This document shows, piece by piece, positions 19,228-29,821 of a DNA stretch of 64,000 bases. Below the pieces are notes generated by a model. That model searched no databases. It worked only from the letters and a program-made list of their open reading frames with translations, and was not told the origin of the DNA. The DNA comes from Serpula lacrymans var. lacrymans S7.9 (lineage: Eukaryota > Basidiomycota > Agaricomycetes > Boletales > Serpulaceae): positions 1,212,869-1,276,868 of the forward strand of contig NW_006763298.1 of the NCBI RefSeq assembly GCF_000218685.1, given 5' to 3'. The translations under genes and the position numbers were made by a program. How positions within the stretch are numbered: position 1 is the first letter of the stretch; the number at the start of each line of letters is the position of its first letter.

Positions 19228-21811
19228 ATGGAAAAGCTCAACTGTTGGGTCTACGGTGAAGATGTTGAAAACATCTTTCCTGTCAACATCTCAAGTTCAG
19301 AGACTGTCTACGACCTCAAAGAAGTCATCAAGAACGAGAGGTTTGTCACGTTCCGCGATGTGGAGGCGACGAATCTCGATCTCTACTCCATTTGCCTTCC
19401 TGACGATGAGCAACTGGAAGGCAAACTTAGTCGGTGGGATCATTCAAAGGAAATGAAGCTCACCACACGATCCAAATTATCAACCCTTTTCCCCAAGTCT
19501 AAGGAAGGGGTGTGGTTCATCATCGTCCGTGCATCCAGTTCTTGTACGCATTTATCACTGTATGCTATTACCCTTCTGACGGCAAACTTTATGACTCAGA
19601 TTCACGCACAATTGAACTCCCTGTTGTGGTCCCAGACTTGACTCTTAACTGCTGGGTGCGCAGTGACCCAATCGGCGCCATCTTTATTGTCAGGGTCTCA
19701 AGTTCAGAGAATGTCTACGACCTCAAAAAAGTCATCAAGAGCAAGAACTCCTTCCAGTTCCGCGATATCGATCTCTACAAAGTTTCCTTTCCATATGAAG
19801 GACATGATTCCCTTAAAGGTGTGCTCAGCAATCTCACCAGTCCCAGTCTGGAAAATCCTCTGGAGGCGGGGCAGCAGTTGTCAGATGTTTTTACGCAACC
19901 GCCTGCCAGAAACCAACTTCACCTTATCATTGGTATGTGGCACTTGCAATTCCAACTCAACCTCAACGATGATGATCATTCTCTTCACATTACCAGACGT
20001 GCTTTCCGTTGAATGTTGGATTCGAGGGGCAGATCTTGCGGGTTGCTTTCAAGTCACAATACCAGCGAAGGCCGGTATTCGCGATCTCAACACTTCGATC
20101 AAGGCGGCATACAGTGGTATTATATCCTTTGCTCGCTTCAGAGTTTACAAGATTACAGCAAACAACGATGACGAGCTCCACGAGATTCTTGGTGCTACAG
20201 GATCGGGTCAAATGCTGCAAGGGACTGTGATTCTGAAGGAGGTCTTCGATGACGTCCCTTTTCTTCAGATGCCACGTGTTGTCGTCGAGCTACTCGATGA
20301 AAGTAAGCGAAAAATATGACGGTATTGACTCGTACTCACTCAAGCTTAACGAAACCTCCCCCACTGTCTTATCATCACATAGGGAATGACGATCCGATCA
20401 CGACTGCGCGCAAGGCATTCCTAACATCCACTCCGAAGGAGAGGTCTTCAAACACTGGCACCCCATCTACATTTCGGACACGACAACATGATCCACAACG
20501 ACTTCAATCTATGCCCTGTGGTCGTCCCCGCGAATATGAAGAAACTATCCCTGTAACCCTCTTACATCCTGTCTTTGGCCAGTTTCTTGATGACTGTCAG
20601 ACTATTGATATAACAGCTGAGGACAACAGTTTCATTGAGCACCTCGCGACAGCCATGTCGGCCTTGTATGGCGACGAGAGTGAACGGGTCGAAGCTGTTG
20701 GCAAGGTATTTCAAAACTACCGCTTCCAGTTTACCATCACCAACACGAAGCCCGCTGGATACCTGACGAATGCAGAAATGCAAGTCAATGGACATCGTTA
20801 TGTGATTGCCGAATTCAAAAACGAAACCGGGAGTACATCAACTGAGCCGTATTTCCAAGCCATAGGATACTACCTAGACTCGACGAGAGAATACGCTCTC
20901 AAATTCAGCAGGTCCCCTTTGCCATGCCTCCTTCTCACCATTTTCGGTTCGTCCTCGCGTCCTCTACTGGTTCTATGGCGAGCTAATTGGTTCTTTCTGC
21001 AGGGCCATATATGGTGTTTGCCGGTGCCGCATGGAACTTGCGTCCAACGGTACAAATCTTGTCAACACCTATTGCGTTTCACTTTCATTCCACCGATATC
21101 CACAATCGACTTACTGTGGCACGTCACATGGCCGCTTTTCGCAAAGCTGCCGAAAGGCTGAATGAATATTACGAAAACCTGACAGAAACACCTCTTCTTA
21201 CTTCCGCACCGGTCCCCCCTCATATGTTCGCGTACTCAACGAGTTACAGATCGCTTCACAGCAATACTTTGAAAAATTTCCGGTACGTGACAGAACTGGA
21301 CTCTGACAAGCTCGTCTTCTCCGGAACTGAAGACGAAGGCGATCATATATGTATCAAATTCGTTCAAACTTATTCGTGCGATGTCCATAATCACTTTGTA
21401 TCTTTGGGATGTGCCCCAGCCTTGCGAGGGTTCGAAAAGATCGCCGGTGGCTGGTTCATGGTGGTCATGGACATGCTCCCTGACGACTTTGAGATGCTGA
21501 GTGCCCGCACGGGACGGCTCCCCCTTTCTGTCTTCACCGATATATCCGCAAAACTGGAAAGTCTTCACGAAGCTGGTTATGTCCATGGCGATATTCGCGA
21601 TGCGAATATTATGGTGTCCAAGACTGACGAGACACGGTTCATGATCATCGACTTCGACTGGGCGGGCAGCGCTGGAGAGGCGCGATATCCAGCTTGCGTC
21701 AATTACATGGATATAGTAAGGCCACAAGAAGCTCGCGACGGGAAAAAGATCTTGAGGGACCACGACAATTTTATGCTCCAAGTCGTAAAAAGATGGAACT
21801 TCATGGATTAG
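19228..21811 (+). CDS. Crinkler (CRN)-type effector: three ubiquitin-like headers, PD-(D/E)XK-like nuclease and kinase-like domain
   Basis: Five exons (19228-19543, 19600-19932, 19997-20302, 20383-20946, 21003-21811) give exactly 776 codons including the stop. Residues 1-105 form a Crinkler header (MEKLNCWVYGEDVENIFPVN, later LYSICLPDDEQL). A second copy begins LTLNCWVRSDPIGAIFIVRV and a third, more diverged, begins LSVECWIRGADLAG; each lies in its own exon. A nuclease-like module follows, with VFQNYRFQFTITN and the core strand RYVIAEFKNETGS, fitting the E-x-K signature of PD-(D/E)XK enzymes. The C-terminus is protein-kinase-like, with YVHGDIRDANIMV (catalytic loop) and FMIIDFDWAG in place of DFG. 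CRN proteins are host-directed or inter-organism effectors with header plus toxin modules; the REase-kinase pairing is known in fungi. The target is unknown. No signal peptide is visible. Confidence 0.85.
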
Positions 21812-22949
21812 GTATATTTTATTTGTATCATGATGTAGCAAAACCGTCATGCTGAATGGCGTCTATTCTATATGGTTTTTGTAATTCAGTAAAGGTTCGG
21901 GCTAGAAATGATAGCGATTTCGATAAAATTATCTCATGTCTCCCTAGTGCTGAACCTACAATGTGGGGTGGGTAGATGCATTGAAGCGTCTATGTGATTA
22001 AGGCAGATCATTGCGTATGTTGCGCATTGTAGGTTTTGATCTGAATGTACTGGAGAGCACATGTTACCGTATACATCATGAATCTTAATCTAACGCGCGC
22101 TGGTAGGAGAAAGAGCATAGCACAGACTAGGAATTGGTCTGGTTTCCACTACCGTTCGATACATTCATTGTTCGATATAATTTTGAATTTATAATAACTT
22201 GAGCCAATGGGAATCATGCATGTTACAGTAATATCATCGAGCAAGGACATGGTATAGTGCAGTCATATTGTTATAACTCGTAAATATAGCTTATCATAGC
22301 CGGTTCACAGAAAACATGGCTCATCAGTACGCTCCTTGCGACCCCCGTCCTCTCTGGGTGGGTTCGCAAAGATGCTGCAACCAGTTTTAATGACCGTACG
22401 AAAGCGACAGAAATTCACCGCAAACTTACGTTGAATCTCATCGCGTGCACTAAGCCTCTACTATATGTTTGCTGACTGCAGTCGTATCCATATCTACAAA
22501 CGTTCAGTTATGATCGGACCACTCTGGGTGATGGGTTTGGCATGTAAACGCACTAGCAACCTTCCTAGATTGTCACCCCGTCTATAATATGAAATATAAA
22601 TATAAGAGGATTCAGATAGTATGGTTTCGATATCACCAGTAGCAATAAACATACCTCTACGTTAACGGTTGAGCCACCAACGAAGTACAGTATCTCTGAA
22701 TAGCTCGGTAAGACAATCATAGCAAACCCAGTCTTGCTTAGACAAGTTCAAGTATGGATCCTTCTTGCTGTCGAACATTTCATCCATCAAGATAGCATAA
22801 TCTATGTTGCGCAAAGTCTGATTGAGTTGTTTGTCCGACTAGTTTTGCAGCACTTTCCGGGGAACGTGAAACTGCAAGTCAGCAATAATACATCCTCTCA
22901 GATAGTCCCAATCTGCGCAGACCTAGTCATGGAATGATGGCAGCTACGT
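21812..22949. other. 1.1 kb with no gene seen
   Basis: AT-rich stretch downstream of the Crinkler gene with one short plus-strand frame (22734-22937) lacking motifs. No repeat structure is evident. Confidence 0.5.
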
Positions 22950-23889
22950 TCAAATTAACGCACTGGTTTCGTTATATAAATTGACGCCTTGTTTTATGCC
23001 CGGAAGCCATTGATAATCAGATGAGCATTGCCGACCTGTCAACAAAATATAAGGATAATGGATTCCTAGCGCAATAACCACTAACTTACACTTATCATTC
23101 TCTCCATTTACACGATCCAAGATGAGCTTCTCTAAATCTTTTCCGTACGGTTCATTGGTCACCTGACGTTCTGTGTATGGTTCTTTCAATGGCCCCGTAA
23201 GAAACTTCTCGTAGGGTCCATCATCATTAAGATAGCCCAGTTGTAATGGTTCTGTGCTCATTTCCTCGTAACATTGAAGGACGGCACGTGGACCAGCAAA
23301 GTGATACAACCCTTCGAAGTCGTCTGCAGTGATTTGTTATATGATGGAATGAAGTAGGATTAGACGTGGATACAAACGGACTTCTAAAGAGCCAATGAGC
23401 TTTCCTTTGGCAACAAGTGCCCAACTTGCGATTTCTTGAAGGAAGCCAACCTCCTGATTTGGTCCAAAGCTTTCGTCATGAATTGCTTCAAGAAAGCCTT
23501 CTGTTTCGCTTGACATTCCATAAGATCTGAGTACTCGCAGTTCTCGGTAATCGGTATGACTGGGACGCTTCCCATCCCATACAAGTAGGTCAACAGCCAA
23601 ACGCGATACACGACGCGCTGAAAGCGCCAGGATTCGACGAACGAAAGCTCACTGGTCCACGATGTTCAATCCTTACGTCTGTTATGCACGCCACATAAGA
23701 TCTGCATAAAACACGGTCAATCCAAATCTTACAAAGAGGCACGCCCAAACTGTACCTCCAACTGAACAAGTCTTCCAAAGCATTCAGAACTTGTGCATTA
23801 GCACTGAGCAAGCGCTGCTCTTCGCGAGCGATGCCCTTGTCCATAGTATCGTTCTCAACCGAGAGCTCTTCTAGCTTGTGTTGTTGCAT
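22950..23889 (-). CDS. Hypothetical protein, about 245 aa, family not recognised
   Basis: The start is MQQHKLEELSVENDTMDKGI (ATG at 23889). Canonical introns then connect LLSANAQVLNALEDLFSWR, SYVACITDARRVSRLAVDLL, VWDGKRPSHTDYRELRVLRS, SFGPNQEVGFLQEIASWALV and AKGKLIGSLEV. The reading continues with DFEGLYHFAGPRAVLQCYEE, YTERQVTNEPYGKDLEKLIL and RQCSSDYQWLPG, ending NETSALI with a TGA at 22950-22952. Each exon stays open and the phases join without forcing, except one weak donor (GTTTGT) before DFEGLYHF. Good exon continuity supports a real gene, but no enzyme motif, TM helix or signal peptide is visible. The N-terminal 45 residues look like a coiled coil. Confidence 0.65.
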
Positions 23890-24400
23890 ACTAACATATA
23901 TATCACCCAGAGATCCCGCAAGCTACTATAAGTCAGGTATACGTTGGCAGTCACGTGCTTACTATTACCGATATTAGGTAAGCGCTTCTTCCAGAGGTAT
24001 AAATTTTCTTTTTCTCTCTTTTCAACTTTTGCAGCTCTCAAGCCGCGATATACACGACATCCTGCTCAATCATCAAAGGTATCTGACAGTGAGTATCAAA
24101 TACTTTTCATGAGCTTCCGCTCCATATTTGTGATGATTTCATTGCTGTGCACCAGACCGAGTGCTTTTGCGCGTTGAGGATAACCTTCCCAGTCCCTCTT
24201 ATACTATACGCTTGAGGGTCCTGACCATTTCGCTTTGACTGTTTTTGCGTATTTGTTTTATAAATAACTGACCAGCTCTTAAATTTCAGCTCTTTTGTGG
24301 CACATCAGATAGCTCGATGATTGTCTTAGTTGTACAGTGATTCTTCTGAATGATAGACAGTTCTCTGTAATTCTTTTTATGTCATGTATACTATTAGAAA

Positions 24401-26625
24401 TCACGATGTTTTGATTTTCATGTGAACAGACTTCGCTCTTGTCAATTGATCATAACCTGGAAAGACAAGAATATAGTCAGAAATGAAACTAAAGTCACAG
24501 AGATCATAAAGGTGAGAGCTCACCGAATTTACTCAAACTGATACCACGTCCACTGTTTTTTACGCCTGTCCAAGCAAGAGCGGGATCGAGGAAATCGCAC
24601 CTACGAACAATTTTTTTAGTTGGATTTTATCCATAAGGAACCGAGTGTCAAATACATATTCGATCATTCGATCACATACCTGTTGAGAAACACTGTCCCG
24701 GCTTGCAGTTCATCTGTGATACGGAGGAAAGCAGCTTCGGATTCAGCATTGGCTTCTGCATTCGTCCATATGGATGCCGTCAGGCCATAGGGCGAATCGT
24801 TCATAAGGCGAATGGCTTCATCGTCGGACGAGACCTGTCAAGCCTTTTCAGCAAACACGACCACGGTAGACGTAATTTGTTCGCATACCTTTTGAATACC
24901 GACCACTGGCCCGAATGTTTCTTCCTATAGCAACATTTAGCTCAGTATGAATAGCAATGGGTTGTGGTCAGATGTACCATCATAACATCCATGGCTATGA
25001 TACCTTGGCAGTCAGCGAATATACGAATAAGCATATAGAGGTCGACACGTACAGTGATCCACGTCAATCAGCACTTGAGGCGCAACATATGCTGTGTTAC
25101 TGGATTCTCTTCACAAAATGACTATAGACAAACATTGGTACAGACTTACGGCTGGGCAATTGGGAAAAGGTCCTCTGGGATGAGAGCCTTTGCACCTGCT
25201 TTCACTAGAATATACATGCGTAAACTGAGCAGAATTAAAGAGACGAAAGGCCACGAACCAGCATCAGCGATTTGTTTGCGAATCTTCTGTGCGCTTGCGA
25301 GACTGACAACGGGGCCGAGATTGGTTTCTGGTAAAGTGGGATCGTCTAGCTTATATTTCTGGACAAAAGACTGGTTAGTGATTATCACACCACACCCTTG
25401 TTGTGCATACCTTGACGATATCAGCATACTTCGTGACAAACTGATCGTAAAGTGATTCGTGGACGTAAATTCGCTGTATAAAGAGCGGTGTAAGTACCAT
25501 TCAAAAAGAAAGACCGGGTTCGTAAGTTCACCTCGATTGCACAACAACTTTGTCCAGAGTTGAACATCGCTCCTATAGAAAGATATGAGAACTCGTCTCG
25601 GCACCTGACAAAAACAAACGAACCATCAACAAGCTCTGCTACTGTGTAGTCGACATCAGCATCTTCACGGACGTAAGCAGGATCTTTTCCTCCGAGCTAC
25701 CAAAAATGAAGGTCAACACGAAAGGAACAGCATTCAATGCAACTCACTTCGAGGGCAACACCCTTAAACCCTTTAGATTCTACGGCTGCTTGCTCTATCG
25801 ATTGGCCTGCGCTGACGCTCCCAGTAAAGGAGATAAAATCCACAAGTGAATGTTGTACAACGTATTTCGTCAAAGGAGGTGAGAGATGTAAGACCTGAAT
25901 GATTCCCTTGGGCACACCGGCCCGTGTGAGAGCAAGAGCAAATCGTTCAGCAGTGAGGGGGGTCTGAGGAGAGGGCTTTAGGAGGACAGCATTTCCCGCG
26001 ATTATAGCGGGAAGGACCGCGTTGACGGAGACTAGATAGGGGAAACTAGATGTATGTCAGGGAGAGGGCAGACATGATTCATTGAAGGATATTCACTTCC
26101 AAGGACAGACGACGAAAACAACACCTAAAGGAGTACGTTTGATATATCTTCTGAAGCCAGGCTTATCTGTATTTTTGAGCGACACGTCCGCAAGACTGGA
26201 CTCTGCGATTGACAACATGTAATCGGCGCGATCGAGAAATCCACGAACTTCTCCTGGGACTTGGCTCACTGGCCTGCAGATACGAGATTCAGATTGATGA
26301 AGAACGGATAAACTTTGTGATAGCTTACCGACCCATCTGGACAGTGAGCTCCATAGGAACTTCATCGCTCATTTTCCTGAACTCATCCTGCCTCGCGCAG
26401 TGCATCAGATAATTGCCATCATTATGTATGAAGTAGGAAAGAGCTCACTATAAATCTCCTTCCAATTGCAATTCTCTCCGGAAGAGCAACACGGCTCCAT
26501 TCTCTCTGAGCCTGAGCAGACTCCTTGATTACATCGTTCAGCTCATTTTCAGTAGGATATTTGCGAGTCACGATAGGTTGCTGGTTGTGGGGGCTAATGG
26601 TAGTTTGAATCTCTGAGTCGAACAT
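24401..26625 (-). CDS. NAD(P)+-dependent aldehyde dehydrogenase
   Basis: Oxidises an aldehyde to its acid; the exact substrate cannot be told. The start MFDSEIQTTISPHNQQPIVT (ATG at 26625) leads into many short exons. They give RRYIKRTPLGVVFVVCPWK-FPY (Rossmann entry), NAVLPAIIAGNAVLLKPSPQ, VDFISFTGSVSAGQSIEQAA (FTGS nucleotide loop), LE joined to LGGKDPAYV, and FNSGQSCCAIERIYV holding the catalytic cysteine. Then come EETFGPVVGIQKVSSDDEAI and FLNRCDFLDPALAWTGVKNS, ending KSVHMKIKTS with a TGA at 24401-24403. The glutamate of LELGGKD and the cysteine of GQSC are both present. The spliced length of about 480 residues is normal. No targeting peptide is seen. At least ten introns are required. 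Confidence 0.9.
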
Positions 26626-27042
26626 GGCCGTAACTTGAAGGTAGTTGAAGCTGAGTACGGTCCTGGATAAAGCTGTCAGAGATCAGAAGCTTTACTAGTA
26701 CTAATCGATAGGACGGAGAAGCCACTTACAAAGCCTATCTTATCTAAAAATGTATTGGTTTGATAAGCAATCACTGCAATGCTGGAGAGAACAGATATTG
26801 ATAGCTATAATGTTTCTAGCTCGCTCCGACATTTTATACATTCACAATTATCTACGAGACGTATACATGAAATGTCCAGACCTCACTGTCGCTTTGCACA
26901 ACCTTATATTCAAAGCAGGCACATATGTAAGGATAGGAAAAAGATGGCGAAGCGAGACAAGGGGGCATAACAGAAAGATCATAAAGAGTCGTGCATCAAC
27001 GAAGAGGAACCTCAGTGGTCGCGAGACTTTCTAGTGCAAACC

Positions 27043-28280
27043 CTATCTATAAGCCATTCCTTGATCATAGATATTACTAGTCCTTACCTGTACTCTCCCT
27101 CGGCAGCAACACTTAGCTCTTCGATCTCACCCTGTACGGAAGAGAGTGCTTCCGCGGCAGAAGCAAAGTATAGAAGCTGAGGGGAAAATATGTGAGTGAC
27201 CAGACACATGTGATAGATCAACAAGGACGAACTTGGGCTTTGGCAAGTTCATTTAGATTCTTGACAGGCTCAGGCTAGATAATTTTGGTTAAGAAAAAAA
27301 AAAAAGAAACAAATGTAAGCGCTGATAGACATACGTTATCAAGCACAGCCTTCATGAGAGTGATAGCCACCTCCGTCTTCTGCACAAGGTCGTCTTCGGC
27401 GTTCTCCACTTCCAACCTTGCCTGTTCTTGCTTCGTGGGGTTGGCGTTCTTCAACCTATATTTCAGCGAGTTAGGAAATTTGGTTAAGGGAGCTTCATGA
27501 CAACGCTTACGATTGTTTTGCGGCATCCAACTCCAGTCTGCTCACACGCACGGCTTGGCGAGCCCGCATGGCAACATTGATATGCGTGGACAAAGTAGTT
27601 TGCCACGGTTGCAAATACTGCTTTTGAATGGAGTCATCTTGTTGTAGGCGGGCGGAAGCGATTTTGTCCCAGACACCAGCATACAGACCAAGTGCTTTCC
27701 CAAGTTTGTCGTCAGAGCCCACAGGGGTCCCTTGAATAGCGGTCGTTGCATTCGTGGCTGCACGGCCAAGTGCGTGTGGAAGAGTCTTGTGCTGTACGAC
27801 CTGAGGTGCAACTGGTGAAGGAGCGGGAAGGTTGGTGCCTTTGAGGTTGGTGGCAGCAAAGTTTGTGATACCCTGGCCGATTGTAGTGGAGAGTTCAGCA
27901 ATAGACTCTTGTATCTGAGTAGGGTAATCATAAGACTCGGTTTCATATGCCTTGGTTACTCTGTAAACGTCATCTGGTAAGACTGAGGTCTGTGAGCGCC
28001 AGAGATAGTCACATACTTGAGCAAAGCAAGGTGGGCTGAACGCAACGCATCGACACGAGTCTCAAGGTCCTTGTACTCTGGAGGTATACATGAGTAAAAT
28101 GACGCTTTTCTACGACAAATACATACCCTGAGGCAGCTCGGTGATTTCGTCCGGAGCAACTTGACCGAGACGCTCTCTGGTAGCTTGTATACCAGAGTTA
28201 AAGCCTTTAGCCAGCTTGTTGGCTGACTGCCCAATGTTCATGCTAGATAAACTGGACTGCAACTTGTTCCAACCGTCCAT
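27043..28280 (-). CDS. BAR-domain membrane-curvature protein (GVP36-like)
   Basis: Cytosolic crescent-shaped dimer binding curved membranes. The start MDGWNKLQSSLSSMNIGQSA (ATG at 28280) leads to RERLGQVAPDEITELPQ, EYKDLETRVDALRSAHLALL, IAELSTTIGQGITNFAATNL and KGTNLPAPSP. It continues with LGKALGLYAGVWDKIASARL, LQPWQTTLSTHINVAMRARQ, RVSRLELDAAK and ARLEVENAEDDLVQKTEVAI. The last exon reads LLYFASAAEALSSVQGEIEE and ends EGEYR, with the stop split over a final intron (TAG at 27043-27045). The long helical pattern and this motif order match fungal BAR proteins of the Gvp36 type. Length is about 310 residues. It shares a 205-bp divergent promoter with PUP1. Confidence 0.85.
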
Positions 28281-28485
28281 ATTGACGTTCTTTGGTGGTG
28301 AAAGGATAAGTTAAAGAATGGTTGAAGGGCTGCGGTGACCAGTGTTGTCGGGTACAGTCGCTGTGGCGGGGATATTGCATTATCGAAGGGAACAGTGTTC
28401 GGGGTCCATGTCGCTGGCGTAGTGCGCGACGCGTATGTGTGCCATCCTCTGAGCTTGTAAGTTATCTCAAACCACGAAAGCCCAA
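28281..28485. promoter_or_regulatory. Bidirectional promoter between the BAR gene and PUP1
   Basis: Only 205 bp separate the two start codons, which point away from each other, so both core promoters must lie here. No clear TATA box is visible in either direction. Confidence 0.6.
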
Positions 28486-29522
28486 ATGGCCTCAGCATCC
28501 ATGTATCGTTCTCCAGGATTTGACTTTTCGAATACGCTACGGTAAGTTTGGTAAATCTGTGTTCACCATCTGCGTTTGTTCACGTCTAGGCAGTAATGAC
28601 TTCCTGGCAGAGAAGGGGCTCCCAGTGCCGAAAGCAACCAGCACCGGTACAACGATCGTGGGCTGTCTGTTCAAGGATGGCATCGTGCTTGGTGCAGATA
28701 CGCGTGCGACAGGAGGCCCTATCGTAATGGACAAGAACTGTGAAAAGGTGCGCATACTTTGATTTATTCGCCATAAACAACACCACGCTCAGATCAAAAT
28801 CACAGATTCACTACATCACAGAATCCATTCGTTGCTGTGGTGCAGGTACTGCTGCAGATACCGAATTTACTACCGCTCTTATCTCATCGAACATGGAGCT
28901 GCACGGCCTGTCGACCGGTAGAAAGCCTAAGGTTGTAACTGCAATGACAATGTTAAAGCAGATGTTATTCCGGTCAGTGGCTCTGGTTAAACTTGTCTTC
29001 GATCACTCAAATTTGTCGTATAGATACCAGGGTCAAATAGGTGCTGCTCTTGTGCTCGGAGGAGTCGATGCTACAGGACCTCATCTGTTCACCATCCACC
29101 CACACGGGTCAACTGACAAACTACCATACGTGACCATGGGTTCTGGTAGTTTGGCAGCCATGGCCGTCTTTGAAAGCGGCTGGAAGCCAGACATGGAGGT
29201 AATGTGTTATATATCGTAAATGGACGCGATTGGCTCACACTGTCTTCAGCGAGAGGACGCTCTCAAACTCGTAACAGCTGCGATCTCTGCTGGTATTTTC
29301 AACGATCTTGGTTCTGGTTCCAATGTGGACGCCTGCGTCATAACGGCATCTCATACAGAGATGCTACGAAACTTTGTCAAGCCAAACGAGCGAGTAGAGA
29401 AAGAAAGAAAGTACAAATTCCGAAGAGGAACCACTGCCTGGAAAACTGAGAATGTTCGCAACCTTGTAGTCAGTGAAGAGATCACGCCTATAGTAGGAGG
29501 GGACGCAATGGATATCAGCTAG
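28486..29522 (+). CDS. PUP1: Proteasome subunit beta type-7 (beta-2, PUP1/PSMB7), trypsin-like catalytic subunit
   Basis: Catalytic beta-2 subunit of the 20S proteasome. The propeptide is [18 protein letters not shown], then [18 protein letters not shown]. Autocleavage is expected before the threonine in [20 protein letters not shown], which is present and is the nucleophile. Then come [92 protein letters not shown] and [20 protein letters not shown]. The beta-2 specific C-terminal arm [11 protein letters not shown] precedes a TAG at 29520-29522. Six exons are needed. The first acceptor must be GGCAG (not the CTAG five bases earlier) to keep frame. The length of about 280 residues is normal. 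Confidence 0.95.
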
Positions 29523-29821
29523 ATTATCTGTACCACTTTTCTTGTACTCATCAACCAAATGCATTTATCCATCAAATATTTTTCCATTGTGCTGTTATAT
29601 GTGTATGCTGAACATGTATACGACCGCATCAAGAATGATTACATGTAAGGTTCCTTTGTCTGAGCTGGTTACAATGTGTCTAGAAAGAAGACAAAAAAAG
29701 GAGAGAGAATGTGTACAGTAACTTGTACAGTGATGATACTTAAATAACAAATTCAGATACAGCTGGACCATGGATGGTCGGAATTCATAAATGATACGAA
29801 TGCGTCTTGCTTCTAAAAAAA

